DNA from: Amorphochlora amoebiformis
Lineage: Eukaryota; Cercozoa; Chlorarachniophyceae
Assembly: GCA_054601695.1 (NCBI GenBank)
Contig: BAAHQB010000100.1
Location: forward strand, 310,001 to 374,000
Length of the DNA stretch: 64,000 bases
Direction of reading: 5' to 3'
The first letter of the stretch is position 1; each line of letters opens with the position of its first letter. The notes beneath the pieces are model-generated. The model saw only the letters and a list, made by a program, of their open reading frames with translations. It ran no database searches and was not told the DNA's origin. The position numbers and the translations under genes were made by a program. Shown here piece after piece: positions 1 to 25,317 of this stretch.

Positions 1-125
1 AATACACACGTACACAAATACTAAACATACATACATTCACCACCAGAGTTGTTGCTTTTCAACTAAACTACTCCACAATAATCAGAGAGAGGAATTGATA
101 TGGTTCTCTATGTACCCGGATACAG

Positions 126-210
126 AAGCCAAGGGCGGGGCGTTACCCCACTTGCAAAGGAGGTTCATCATATCTATCTTTCTCAACTAGTCCCGTGTGT
201 TCCTACCCCG

Positions 211-251
<41 letters not shown>

Positions 252-277
252 TACACACACATACATACACACACACA

Positions 278-320
<43 letters not shown>

Positions 321-380
321 CGAACATACATATATTCTTATATTATATTATGTATGTCAGCGATTATGCCTCATATGTAC

Positions 381-413
<33 letters not shown>

Positions 414-414
414 G

Positions 415-457
<43 letters not shown>

Positions 458-682
458 GCAGATGTTGAGCTTTACCTTAACCCTCTAAATCCAAACCTAC
501 CCTAACCATAGTCCTAACGCTAACCCTAGTCCTAATCCAAACTCTAGTCCTAATCCTAACCATAAACCCTAACCCATACAATCACTTTTAAAATGCACAC
601 ACCTGTGTGTGTGTGTTGGTTTATAACACATTTGTACACCTGTATTCTTATGTTTACATATATATATATATATATAGATATG

Positions 683-751
<69 letters not shown>

Positions 752-1339
752 AATACATATAACATCTGCATACGATACACGTGAATATGTAACACATCTG
801 GATGAAATATGTCCTTATTTAGTTTCCACAAACTCAGGTTTCTACGATGTCCTGGAAGCGCACAGATCAGGAATCTGAAGACTTATTTAGGCATTAAGTT
901 CCAGAATAACGGACCCTACTGCATTGCTGTGAAATCTAACGGCCAAAGGTTAGTCTTAAGAAAGGGGGAGACCGCAGATATATATATATATATATTTGTA
1001 TAATGTGTGTAAATATATGTGTATATGTATGTATATGTAAATAATATCTATATATATATATATAATATATATATATATATTTATACACACATATATGAAT
1101 ATGTGTACATGTATGTGCTGTATATGTAACAGTGTTCTGTATTTATATATATATATACATATATACACATATATACACATATAGATGTAAATATATATAT
1201 TATAACTGCGTGTACTTGTGATAATATGCAGTGCAATATACATATATGGAGAGAAGATAAAAATGTATTTGATATGTCAATGAATGGAATGTCTATACGT
1301 TTTCTAATCTGTGAATTTATTTATTTAGCTATACTTTGT

Positions 1340-1409
<70 letters not shown>

Positions 1410-1581
1410 ATATGTCTTTGAATGCCTATACGTTTTCTAATTTGCGAATTTATTATTTAGCTATACTTTGTGTTATATACATATTATATATATGTATATA
1501 TATATATCTATGTAATACATATATATATATATATATTTATATGTAATATACATATATATATATACATATATACATGCATAC

Positions 1582-1625
<44 letters not shown>

Positions 1626-1862
1626 GTATATATATATTGTATATATATATATATATATATTATATATATGTATATACGTATATACTATACTATATATATA
1701 TATATATAATAATGTATATATATATATATACTATATATACGTAATTAATACATACATATACTGCATCTGTACAAACATACACATACACACATATATGCAT
1801 ATATATATACATATGTATATATATATATATATACATATATATGTGCAACATACATACGTACA

Positions 1863-1915
<53 letters not shown>

Positions 1916-2041
1916 ATGTATACATACACACATATATATGCACACATATGTGCATATACATAGTATACATCCATTTGTATATATAATAATATATAATATA
2001 TATGTATGTATATGTATTATATATTCATTTATATATATATG

Positions 2042-2087
<46 letters not shown>

Positions 2088-2149
2088 ATATATATGTAAT
2101 ATGAATATGTGTACATACATATATACATATGTATATATATATATATGTA

Positions 2150-2227
<78 letters not shown>

Positions 2228-2505
2228 AACATATATATATATACATATACATATATTATATATATATATACATTTTTAAAGTTGTATTTATATCTCTTTC
2301 TTACACACTACTGGGCGCTGAATATTGCATCTTTTCCAGGAGAGTGCTTCAACCTGTGCGGACCCTGGATGAACTGGAACGTTCTTATGGAGTCCATGGG
2401 TAATGAATAAACTATCGATTTTAACCTCACTTTATTCTGGCGCTGATTTTTCCTATTTTTAGAAAACCTCTTGAGCTGTTCTACTCCCTTGAGCAAGCCT
2501 CTTAG
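126..2505 (+). CDS. 3' end of an unrecognised plus-strand gene (partial)
   Basis: Three exons are supported by splice sites and phase. Exon 891-948 (acceptor atttag, donor gttagt) reads [18 protein letters not shown]. Exon 2340-2399 reads [20 protein letters not shown]. The last exon, 2463-2505, reads [13 protein letters not shown] and ends in TAG. The 63-bp intron 2400-2462 joins the last two in phase (GG|A). A possible further exon at about 126-162 is weaker. The joint between 948 and 2340 spans about 1.4 kb of TA repeat and may hide other exons: the phase fits (AG|G), but nothing else proves adjacency. I do not recognise the protein. The C-terminus looks soluble and helical. The gene is convergent with the minus-strand gene that ends at 3430. 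Confidence 0.55.
200..2270. repeat. (TA)n-dominated intronic DNA with CA and GT spurs
   Basis: Apart from the telomere-like array and the 891-948 exon, this stretch is TA dinucleotide repeat interrupted by short CA, TG and TACA runs (for example 260-280 and 1741-1960). The open frames here translate as IY/YI, TH or CV runs on both strands and carry no protein signal. Short unique words such as the duplicated TATACGTTTTCTAAT (1297 and 1427) show that the tract has been duplicated internally. Confidence 0.9.
476..580 (-). repeat. Degenerate telomere-like CCCTAA array
   Basis: Imperfect CCCTAA/CCTAACC units with single-base variants (for example CCTAGTCC and CCTAACGC) sit between two TA tracts, upstream of the 891-948 exon and so probably inside an intron of the first gene. 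The heavy decay suggests an old interstitial array rather than a chromosome end. Confidence 0.75.
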
Positions 2506-3429
2506 CTGACGTACATGACACGAGCGATAATTTGCACATCGCTAGCTAGCTTTGCCAGTGAGCGTAAGGTGCACGTCCTTGTTGACTCTAATTATTATTA
2601 TAGATTGCTTGGCAATGGCAAATGTCTAGTCAAAAAGTACATTAAAAAATACATCATAGTCCGAACTCGTTCGTACGGTTTTCACTCTTAAGGCATCATT
2701 ATGTACGCATACGTATTCTGAGTCGTGTATCATGTACGTAATTTGCGGCACACAAATCGAACGCAATGTGTCTATATTTGATGACTACTGCTTACAATTC
2801 CCCAATTTTTCATACAAAGTATGTACGCTGTACTAGTACGTATACACATATACATGTATATACCAACATCGAGTTACTATGATTCATCATACATCGCCAC
2901 GGTATCATGTTGATACTTGTGAATTACTGTATGCATATTGTCACAACTCAATGCATTTACCTATGACACGATTACTAGATACGTATTACATATAATTTGT
3001 ATCATATCTGACTCTGCAAATGCATACACATGTACGTACGACATTGCAATTGTACATGTACGTAAACGCATACGTACGTATTGTATGTATACTTAAAGAT
3101 GCGTACATACAGGTACGTATTCGCACATAAAATCTAGAAAATACGTAAGTATATGTGCGTACGTATACGTACGTACGTATAAGCATTGTAAAGCTATTAT
3201 TAGTATTATAATCCGATGATTCGATCGTTCAAACCTATATACGCATGCTGAACAGTCGGTTAAGAACAATGTATGCGTACGCATATCCGATTTGTACTCC
3301 TAATAATCATATGGAATACTACCAGTATTATGATGTTACAATACGGTGTAAACAAACTTTCACTCACAAGTGCCGCACAAATCTCCAATGCATCCAATTT
3401 CATAATTATGCCAACTCGAAACCAATCAT
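2506..3429. other. Gene-free interval between convergent 3' ends
   Basis: About 920 bp of mixed sequence without long TA tracts separates the TAG at 2503-2505 from the minus-strand TAG at 3430-3432. It is rich in the self-complementary words TACGTA and ACGTACGT (2700-3180). No open frame has the local exon character and no terminator or RNA gene was recognised. It should contain both polyadenylation sites. Confidence 0.6.
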
Positions 3430-4005
3430 CTACTCATATGCCTGCCCGTCGTCTGTGGACACAATAGGTCTCGACGTATGCGACTGAGTCTGACGTGCCC
3501 TATCCTCCAGCGGTGGCCCTCCTGTGGGGTGCTGCTTGTACTGCCCATATTCGTACTCCGGCCGGTGTCTCACCCGCGGGTCCCTACGGCCGTCGTCATA
3601 ATGCCTATTATCTGCCACAGGGGGGCGCGGGTACATCGGGTAGCCTTGGGGGGGGTAAGGACTGGGAGGAACGCGAGGGTCGGGTGGGTAAGCTTCCCGT
3701 GGTGGATAAGCTTCCCGCGGTGGGTAAGCTTCCCGCGGTGGGTAAGCTTCCCGTGGTGGGTAAGCTTCCCGTGGTGGGTAAGCTTCCCGTGGTGGGTAAG
3801 CTTCCCGTGGTGGGTAAGCTGCTTCCCGTGGTGTGTAGGGTTCTCGGGGTGGGTAAGTGGGGGGTTTTCGGGGGGGGTGGGGAAAGGGTTTCTCGTCTCC
3901 CCAGTTTGAGTCTTCGTAGATGTCCTGTGAATGTATGCACTTAAATGTATGTGAATATATATGTATAATGTAGTAATATGTATATGTACATGCGTCATGT
4001 GCATG

Positions 4006-4047
<42 letters not shown>

Positions 4048-4079
4048 TCATACATTTATGTGTATAGGGATAAATTTGT

Positions 4080-4123
<44 letters not shown>

Positions 4124-4154
4124 TCATACATTTATGTGTATGGTGAATAAATTT

Positions 4155-4228
<74 letters not shown>

Positions 4229-4231
4229 CAT

Positions 4232-4265
<34 letters not shown>

Positions 4266-4396
4266 GTATGTAAATGAATATATAATATGAACGGACATAA
4301 TTGTTATACACATTATATTGCACATGGGAATAAGAAAATATGTACATATTAATAAATTCATATTATATATATATATATATATATAGGTTTATATGC

Positions 4397-4466
<70 letters not shown>

Positions 4467-5361
4467 CTGTATAATACATACATATACTACACACACACAT
4501 ATTATATATATATATATATATATATAATATTACATATATTTACATGTAATATGTACATGTATAATATATACATATACATATATATATATATATATATATA
4601 TCCATATATTTACATATATAGTAAATACACTACATATATTCCACACATACTCATCCTCACCTTCCCTTCTTCCCCTTCCTTAGCATCCTCATCCGAATAT
4701 ATTCTCGAAGGCCTATACCCATTCCGATACGGTCCCCTCCCCTCCTCCCTCCCCATCTGCCAATACCTCTCCCTTCCTCCGTATCTCTCCCCCCACCCCC
4801 ACTCTCCCGAAGGAGGGTAGCCGCCGGGATAGGGCCCCCTGGGGTCATAAGGAGGAGGCGCATACCCCGCAGGCGGATAGTACGCAGGGTTCGAGTTGCC
4901 TCTATGTTCAGGGGTGTTGGGGTTTGGATACGAGTAGTACTGGGGGTGCGTGGGGACCGGGGGCTGCTGCCAGTGCCAGGGTGCTGGCGGGTCGTAGATT
5001 GGGGTCTGGAGGGCGTGAGACTCGGAAGGATGAGGGGGAGGGGGTTCCGGGTACGAGATTGGGGTGTGAGAAGAAGGCGAGCCAGGGTTGTTTGGAAGAG
5101 GTGTTTGGGGACCTCCAGCCGTGTGCGATTCGGGAATAGCCTGAGGAGACCTCTCCGGAGGGTTAGGGTCCATTTGGCTCGATTTAGGAGATTTCGAAGG
5201 GCGTTGGAACAAGGGGGGAGGAGGGAGGTCCGGTGGTGGGCCTACCGGTGTGAGGAGAGGGGGGAGAGGGGCAGGCGTTGGGGGGAAGGGGGTGGGAGGA
5301 GGGGTGGGGGTGTCTGGGGGTGGGGGGCGGTGTGAATTTCGGGAGATGAAGGCGTCAGAAT
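3430..5361 (-). CDS. Proline-rich C-terminal exons of the PPR-type gene
   Basis: Two exons. 4661-5361 (701 nt, the largest exon in the window) starts after ccacag and ends at donor GTGAGG. 3924-3430 starts after ttcacag and ends in TAG. The first encodes a Pro-rich low-complexity region, then a Pro/Tyr/Gly segment ([16 protein letters not shown]) and a charged end. The second begins [18 protein letters not shown], has about eight YPPREA units, and ends in a hydrophilic tail with [11 protein letters not shown] at the terminus. The composition suits a disordered, adhesive or RNA/protein-binding tail rather than an enzyme. The two exons join in phase 0. A 21-nt micro-exon (5539-5559, VDPEMY) joins the first in phase 1. 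The link further 5' to 6084 is not closed. Confidence 0.8.
3685..3838 (-). repeat. 18-bp coding minisatellite (YPPREA)n
   Basis: Eight or so near-perfect copies of an 18-bp unit containing GTAAGCTTCCCG encode YPPREA on the minus strand. One copy differs by a GCT insertion (REAAYPP) and some carry CGCGG in place of CGTGG. Every change keeps the frame, which supports the exon call. Copy number is likely to vary between alleles. Confidence 0.9.
4070..4600. repeat. Intronic TA / TAA / CA microsatellites
   Basis: This is the intron between the two Pro-rich exons. It contains (TA)n, a (TAA)n run at about 4155-4188 and a CA run at 4231-4248. The segment TATTCATACATTTATGTGTATRG occurs at 4045 and again at 4120, an imperfect 75-bp tandem duplication. 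Confidence 0.85.
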
Positions 5362-5708
5362 CTGTGGCTAGGGATGGGTGGAGGTGATGGGTTAGAGGGT
5401 TCGTGTAGGTATACATATATGTATATATTGTATATGTTATTTGTACGTGTCGTATATGTATGTATGCAAGTTTATATAAGCATGGGCGATACACAGGCAT
5501 GACACGCACACATAGACCGAGTAATATGTTATTCCTACCGTACATCTCGGGGTCCACAACTCCAGAGAGAAATTGATTCTATTGACGTTATATATATATA
5601 TATATATAAATATAAATATATATCATAAATATGTATGTATGCATAACATGCGTGTATTACATTTCTGTGCATTATATCTATATCCACATGTATGTATACC
5701 CGAATATA

Positions 5709-5747
<39 letters not shown>

Positions 5748-5880
5748 TTACATATATGTAAATGTACATATGTGAAAACATATATTATACGTTTATGCAT
5801 TTATATTTCTTTATGTATACATGTATATGCATACAAATAGATATATACATATGTACGTATACATATATAATATATGTATA

Positions 5881-5931
<51 letters not shown>

Positions 5932-5940
5932 TATTTACTA

Positions 5941-5972
<32 letters not shown>

Positions 5973-6016
5973 GTGTATATATATATATGTATGTATACAC
6001 ACACACACACACACGC

Positions 6017-6068
<52 letters not shown>

Positions 6069-6083
6069 TATTGCAAGTTACAC

Positions 6084-6148
6084 CTTAAGCCGTTCCTCTT
6101 TATAGTACACATCCTCTGATGGACTTTCATCCTCGTATACCATAACAT
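6084..6148 (-). CDS. Acidic exon of the minus-strand gene
   Basis: The exon follows the acceptor atgcag and ends at CTTAAG|GTGTAA. One frame reads [20 protein letters not shown]. That frame is preferred because the adjacent duplicate at 6198-6253 keeps it open through a 3-nt deletion and conservative changes (VMVYENESPSDIYYKEEP). Its phase does not match the neighbouring exons 6574-6615 and 5539-5559, so a small exon is missing or one neighbour is wrong. The wording resembles the acidic segment encoded at 40592-40669 (IGEESSPSSE). Confidence 0.55.
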
Positions 6149-6197
6149 CTGCATATATATCAAGAAAGTCAATGTATATTCATTTGTTATTATATAC

Positions 6198-6267
6198 TGG
6201 TTCTTCTTTATAGTATATGTCTGATGGGCTTTCATTCTCGTATACCATAACATCTGAATATCTAAGC

Positions 6268-6298
<31 letters not shown>

Positions 6299-6353
6299 TT
6301 GTTCCTTTAGTATGTATACTGCAATGAACTCTCATCCTCGCACACCATAACAT
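6198..6353 (-). repeat. Two extra copies of exon 6084-6148, one decayed
   Basis: Copy 2 (6198-6253) keeps an acceptor (attcag), a donor (CCA|GTATAT) and an open frame, so it may be a working alternative exon. Copy 3 (about 6311-6353) shares the start ATGTTATGG but has a stop and several changes. The copies are spaced about 105 bp apart and separated by TA-rich DNA. Confidence 0.8.
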
Positions 6354-6402
6354 TGAATATGTGAAGAAATCGATACATGTATACTATGTATAAACGCACT
6401 CC

Positions 6403-6445
<43 letters not shown>

Positions 6446-6573
6446 TATATATACTCATTTATATTTTATATTATATACATGTATATGTATATATATATAT
6501 ATATATATACATATAATGTACATATATTATTTTATATTATGTGTATGTAAGAGTATACAGAACCATCACATAC

Positions 6574-6711
6574 GCCGTAGTGTTCCAGTGTCCGCGAGTC
6601 TTGGAGCCTGCGGCCCTATACATATATTATTATATATATATATGTATGTATATGTATGTATAGATATATATATGTGTATTTGTATGTATGTGTTTATGTA
6701 TGAATATATTT

Positions 6712-6749
<38 letters not shown>

Positions 6750-6800
6750 AATATATACACACGTATACATATGCATATATGCATATCCATATATACATAC

Positions 6801-6898
<98 letters not shown>

Positions 6899-6946
6899 AT
6901 ATATGTTTATATATCATATATATATATATATTATGTATATACACAC

Positions 6947-7028
<82 letters not shown>

Positions 7029-7148
7029 ATATATGTGTATACATATATATGTATGTATACATGTGTGACTCGTAAACACATATTTTTTAAAAGTGTATGT
7101 ACATCATATATTGCGTATAAATGTATATACATATTATGTAATATATAT

Positions 7149-7206
<58 letters not shown>

Positions 7207-7433
7207 ATACCACAAGTATTCTGGGAAGAAACCGTCTTTTCGAAATATCTGAATCTTCACATCGCTAACACAATCCCTATATATATGTAAATACAATATA
7301 TATATATATATATATCATATATATGCACACACACACCACATATATATATATATATATATATATAGAGGTATATTCTTTTTTTAGGTATGTATACATGTGT
7401 TTTTGACTTACCATATGAACATGCACGTATAAT

Positions 7434-7493
<60 letters not shown>

Positions 7494-7517
7494 GTTTGTA
7501 TGTAAATATCTTTTGCA

Positions 7518-7607
<90 letters not shown>

Positions 7608-8272
7608 AATTTCTTTATATATGTACACACACACACACGCACATATATATATATATGTATATATATATGTGTATATGTATATATATATACATATAATATA
7701 TTATATACATACGTATGGATACATGTAACGTAGTTTCTTATGCACTTATATGCATCTACAACAATATATATACATATAAAATATATACAATACATATACA
7801 TATACACATTGTGAACGCAATGGTAGTGAGGACAGTGGTCCCTTTACTACCGGGTACTAACGGATACCACCGGGTACTACCGGATGATACGGTCTACAAA
7901 CGATCTCCAGAATCTCCATCGATCTCGAGCGGTCAATTCTAGGGCTACGAAGATGTTTCATTGCTCTATAAATATCTACTCATCGAGCAGCGTTTACTGA
8001 TGTTATCAATATTGTTGTATATATGCATTAACAATATATATATGTATGTGTGTATATATATATATTCATGCATATATAAAAATTTGATATTAATAGATAC
8101 TTAAAATATGTATATAATGTATAATATATATATATATATATATATGTATATATGTAATTATGAATATATTTACACACATAGATAGACACGATTTTTTGGT
8201 ATTATTTTCTGACTTTTTATCTAGGAGAATATCACGATCAGCGCCGGAGAGCATATGGACAAAAAAACGAAC
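6574..8272 (-). CDS. Three probable exons upstream of the acidic exon
   Basis: In transcription order: 8272-8178 (after gatccag; [18 protein letters not shown] then Lys/Asn-rich), 7264-7211 ([18 protein letters not shown]) and 6615-6574 ([13 protein letters not shown]). All three join in consistent phases (0, then 2, then 2), and 8272 also follows the phase-0 end of exon 8915-8986. No family is recognised; the segment lies between the PPR-like block and the Pro-rich tail. The donor of 8178 (CTAT|GTGTGT) lies in a CA/TA run and could be off by a few bases. Confidence 0.5.
7800..8040. other. GC-rich intronic block, not assigned
   Basis: About 200 bp of normal composition lies in the intron between exons 7264 and 8178. 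It contains short internal repeats (CCGGGTACTA, CGGATACCA). No frame on either strand has both splice sites and exon-like wording. It could be an old mobile element or a lost exon. Confidence 0.4.
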
Positions 8273-8286
8273 CTGGATCAATATAT

Positions 8287-8319
<33 letters not shown>

Positions 8320-8397
8320 GAATATAAATATGTACTAACTAGATACACACAGTATATGAATATACGTAATTTATATAATATATCTACACACATATAT

Positions 8398-8429
<32 letters not shown>

Positions 8430-8865
8430 GTATGTGTGTATATTATTTGAGACCATCGGTGTTGTCCTGGAGACTCTCGGGGGATATTCCGCTTGTGCGT
8501 GTCATGCAGAAATGTCACAAGAAGTTGTGACACGTGTCCGACATATTTATTATATTACACACGCATGTGTGTGTGTATACACACATACATATATATATAT
8601 ATATTTATATATATATATATATAATATATATATATATGTATATATATATGTATATATATATATATATATGTATGTATGTTATCTTGATCTTGTACCGATA
8701 TTACATATTTACGCACAAACATATACACACACATGTATATATATGTATATGTATACATATGTATATGTATATGTATATAAATACACACTACATATATATA
8801 TATATATATATAGATATCTCACTTTTTGGGAGGTACTTAGTCCTATGCATAAATAAAATATATGT

Positions 8866-8910
<45 letters not shown>

Positions 8911-8914
8911 TTAC

Positions 8915-18596
<9,682 letters not shown>

Positions 18597-18612
18597 CTTT
18601 AAACAGAATATC

Positions 18613-18645
<33 letters not shown>

Positions 18646-18663
18646 GAAGATATGGATATGCAG

Positions 18664-18702
<39 letters not shown>

Positions 18703-18789
18703 TATACAATATTATGTGTTAGATTTTACATGCGAAAAACCATATACATTATAAAAATATTTTTATATAATATATAAGTTCTTGTCTGT

Positions 18790-19025
18790 TTGAGCTCTCC
18801 CTTTTCCTCCCCTCTCCTCTCCTTTTTAATTCTTTCTTCTCTCCCTCTCTCGCTAAGTTCTCTCTTTCTCTGTTATCTCTCTCTCTATTCTCAATATCTC
18901 TCTTCTCTCACACTCTCTCGCTCTCTCTCTTCCCTCTCTCTCTCTCTACTCTCGCCCTCTTTCTCTCACTCTCTCTTCTCTTATCAGTCTCTTTTTCTCT
19001 TACTCTTAATCATTCAGTTTCAGTT
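18790..19025 (+). repeat. (CT)n-rich tract
   Basis: CTCTCT/TTCTCT repeat with few interruptions, in the intron between exons 19505-19552 and 18537-18596. Open frames here are Ser/Leu translations of the repeat. Confidence 0.9.
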
Positions 19026-19101
19026 GATGCATTTTTGCTTTTCTATCATATTTACTTTCGTTTTAATTCTCGATATATATTATATACATATTATATAATA
19101 T

Positions 19102-19132
<31 letters not shown>

Positions 19133-19250
19133 TATATTTACAAAATGTGTGTGTGTGTATGTTAGTAAATATGTGATGTATACATGTGTGCATGTTTGCA
19201 CATACTATAAATATGTATGTATGTGTGCATGTTTGCACATATATATATAT

Positions 19251-19284
<34 letters not shown>

Positions 19285-19504
19285 ATATTGATATATATAT
19301 ATATATATATATATGTGAATATATATATATATACATATATATGTATGTATATACATATATATATATATTTATACATATGTATATATATCATATATATATA
19401 TGTATATATTATATATATATATATATATAATATATACATATATATATATATATATATGATATATAAATATATATATATATATATGTGTGTGTGTATGTTA
19501 TGAC

Positions 19505-22686
<3,182 letters not shown>

Positions 22687-22891
22687 CTGGACACACACAT
22701 ATATATATATGTATGTATAAATATATATATATATATATGTACATATATATGTGTGTATATATGTATATATATTCCTCACCCTCACCCTCCTCAAGTGTGT
22801 ATATGTAGATGTACTGTGTGATTATATATGTATGTTAGTGTTTATGCATATACTTAACAATTGATATATGTATGTATATATATATATATAC

Positions 22892-22954
<63 letters not shown>

Positions 22955-22964
22955 TATCCTCTCC

Positions 22965-23062
22965 TTCTCCACCTTTCTTCCTCCCTCTCTACCCATTTCT
23001 CTAATTCTCTCTCTCTCTCTCTTTTCTCCCTCTATTTTCCACTTCTCCCACTCCCTCGAGTC
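22965..23062 (+). repeat. (CT)n-rich tract
   Basis: Pyrimidine-rich CTCTCT/TTCC repeat next to a TA tract and followed by telomere-like sequence. On the transcribed minus strand it is purine-rich. A weak exon reading (VGSRIARLEGVGE, about 23077-23039) overlaps its edge but did not fit the neighbouring phases. Confidence 0.75.
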
Positions 23063-23097
23063 TTGCGATTCGACTCCCTACCTATATCCGCTCTAGC

Positions 23098-23375
23098 GTT
23101 ACCCTAACCTAACCCTAACCTTAACCCTAAGACCCTAACCATTGCCGTGACCCTAACCCTAGACCCAACCCCAACCATAACCCTAACTTTCCATAATCCT
23201 CAATCTTACGCTAACTCTAACCCTAACCCTAACCCTAACCCTAACCCTAACCCTAACGCTAACCCTAACCCAGTCGCAACCTAACCATAACCCTAAACCT
23301 AACCATAATTCTAACCCTAAACTTAACCCTAACCCTCTATGTAACCCTAACCTTCGACCTAACTCTAAACCCTAG
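23098..23375 (-). repeat. Interstitial CCCTAA telomere-like array
   Basis: About 280 bp of CCCTAA with variants includes a perfect core of seven units at about 23216-23260. The G-rich strand is minus, so pre-mRNA of the minus-strand gene would carry UUAGGG. Flanks are a CT tract and a possible 15-17-nt micro-exon (23394-23408). Confidence 0.9.
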
Positions 23376-23456
23376 TAGACTTACACGGATTCCTTGTGGC
23401 GCTGTGCGATATCTATACATGTATATGCTTGTATGAGTATATATGTATATGTATTT

Positions 23457-23491
<35 letters not shown>

Positions 23492-23513
23492 CCATATATA
23501 TATATATATTTAT

Positions 23514-23565
<52 letters not shown>

Positions 23566-23690
23566 ATATATATGTATATGTATGTATATGTATTCTTGTG
23601 ATATAATGCATGTATTTTGTATAAGTATATGAATGTACATGTACATGAATACGGACATGTAAACCGTTACGTATATAATATGTATATTAA

Positions 23691-23738
<48 letters not shown>

Positions 23739-23785
23739 TGCGTATGTAAATATATACATGATATATTATATATGCGTACAAATAC

Positions 23786-23845
<60 letters not shown>

Positions 23846-23900
23846 CATACAAACATAAACATATACCCTGATAAAAATCAAAGACACAAATACTTCTTAC

Positions 23901-24655
23901 CTATGAGTATCTGAATCGTGGTATGTTTGCCCTATCCACCTCGCAACATCCCCTTTCTCTGATGCAATGCTCTCATTCGCCAATATATACCTATGCACCT
24001 TACTCTTAGTATATATACTAGTAGGGTGAGGGTTAGGGTTAGGTTTAGGGCTAGGGTTAGGTTTAGGGCTAGAGTTAGGGTTAGGATTAGGATTAGGGTT
24101 AGGATTAGGGTTAGGATTAGGGTTAGGATTAGGGTTAGGTTAAGGTTTGGGGTTAGTTATCAGTATCCATGTGTCTCTCTGCTTCCCTCTTTGGGCTGTT
24201 TTCTTCTCTTTTCTTTTCTCTTTCTCCTCCTTCTTATGTCCTCTCTCCTCTCTTCTCCCCTCTCTCTCTCTTCTCCCCTCTCTCTTTCTATCGTTCTCTC
24301 TCTCTCTCGCGCCCTCTCTCGCCCTCTTCCTATCTCCTCCCTCTCTTTCTCTCTATCTCTCTTACCTTATATCTCTCTTCCTCTCTCTTTCTTCCCTCTC
24401 TTTCTGCCTCTCATTTTCTCCCTTGTTCTAAGGATTAGAGATGTGAGGTTAAGTTTATTAAAGGGTTATTAAAGGTTTAGTGTTGATGTAAGGTTAAGGT
24501 TTGGTTTACCCTTGAATCTCGCCGATGCAAAGCTCTGTATGTATAGTATATATATATATGTATATATATGTATAATATGTATTTGCACGCACATATATTG
24601 GTGTATATATGTGGTTTTACATTGAATAGACACATACGTATACACTTGTATATTC

Positions 24656-24702
<47 letters not shown>

Positions 24703-24913
24703 GGCTTCACATAATCGAAAGATATACGCCATAGTATGCATACATGTATATGTATATGAATAAACACATACAAATATTTATATATGTCTTCACATAATCG
24801 AAAGATATACGCCATAGTATGCATACATGTATATGTATATGAATAAACACATACAAATATATATTTATATAATATATATTTAAGTGTGTTGTACTCACAC
24901 ACATATTTGTGTA

Positions 24914-24950
<37 letters not shown>

Positions 24951-24961
24951 CACACATGCTC

Positions 24962-24997
<36 letters not shown>

Positions 24998-25305
24998 ATA
25001 TAAATGTGTATACATATATACATACAATTTTAACGGAAGAAAAGATAGCCAGAGAAATAAAAAGACAATATTGATCAAGATACTGAAATCTAGATTCGAA
25101 ATTCGAGATTCAAGATTCGAGATTCAAGATCGAGATTCAAGATTCAAGATTCGAGATTCAAGATTCGAGATTCAAGATTCGAGATTCACGATTCGAGATT
25201 CAAGATTGGAGATTCGCGCCCTAACCTTTCCCGCCCCCAATCTTATCGACGTTCATTGCCACTGGCTTATACAACAGCATCTTCCGCAAAGGATGAAATG
25301 GTTCC
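23901..25305 (-). CDS. Two exons between telomere-like arrays
   Basis: Exon 25305-25226 (after ttaag; EPFHPLRKMLLYKPVAMN then VDKIGGGK; donor GTTAGG) and exon 23990-23901 (after catag; YILANESIASEKGDVARWIG then QTYHDSDTH; donor GTAAGA). Each has an open frame and exon-like wording, but the first ends in phase 1 and the second begins in phase 2, and the first does not fit the phase-0 end of exon 25695. A start at 25281 (after gcggaag) would fix the upstream side. Either small exons are hidden in the TTAGGG-rich introns or a gene boundary lies here. Confidence 0.5.
24020..24150 (+). repeat. TTAGGG telomere-like array
   Basis: GGGTTAGG repeats with regular GGATTA and GTTTAGGGCTAG variants. The G-rich strand is plus, opposite to the array at 23098-23375. 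It lies just upstream, in transcript sense, of exon 23990. Confidence 0.9.
24175..24430 (+). repeat. (CT)n-rich tract
   Basis: About 250 bp of CTCTCT/CCCTCT repeat, adjacent to the TTAGGG array. The Ser/Leu open frames across it are repeat translation. Confidence 0.9.
24692..24860. repeat. 83-bp tandem duplication
   Basis: Two nearly identical copies of a unit containing CTTCACATAATCGAAAGATA and ATGCATACATGTATATGTAT sit head to tail. There are only one or two differences, so the duplication is recent. Confidence 0.9.
25083..25216 (+). repeat. Minisatellite of 7/14-bp GATTCRA units
   Basis: About 18 units of ATTCGAG and ATTCAAG alternate to give a 14-bp higher-order period. It ends close to the donor of exon 25226. 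Confidence 0.9.
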
Positions 25306-25317
25306 CTTAAGAGTGAG

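Noticed and set aside
3478-3944. Plus-strand open frames of 143 and 149 codons
   Set aside because: They are antisense to the YPPREA repeat exon. Codon-preserving variation among the repeat units supports the minus frame (YPPREA), not the plus frames.
6516-7268. 250-codon plus-strand open frame
   Set aside because: It is almost entirely (TA)n read as IY/YI plus CA and TG spurs. The only non-repeat words (around 7211-7264) are a minus-strand exon read in the wrong direction.
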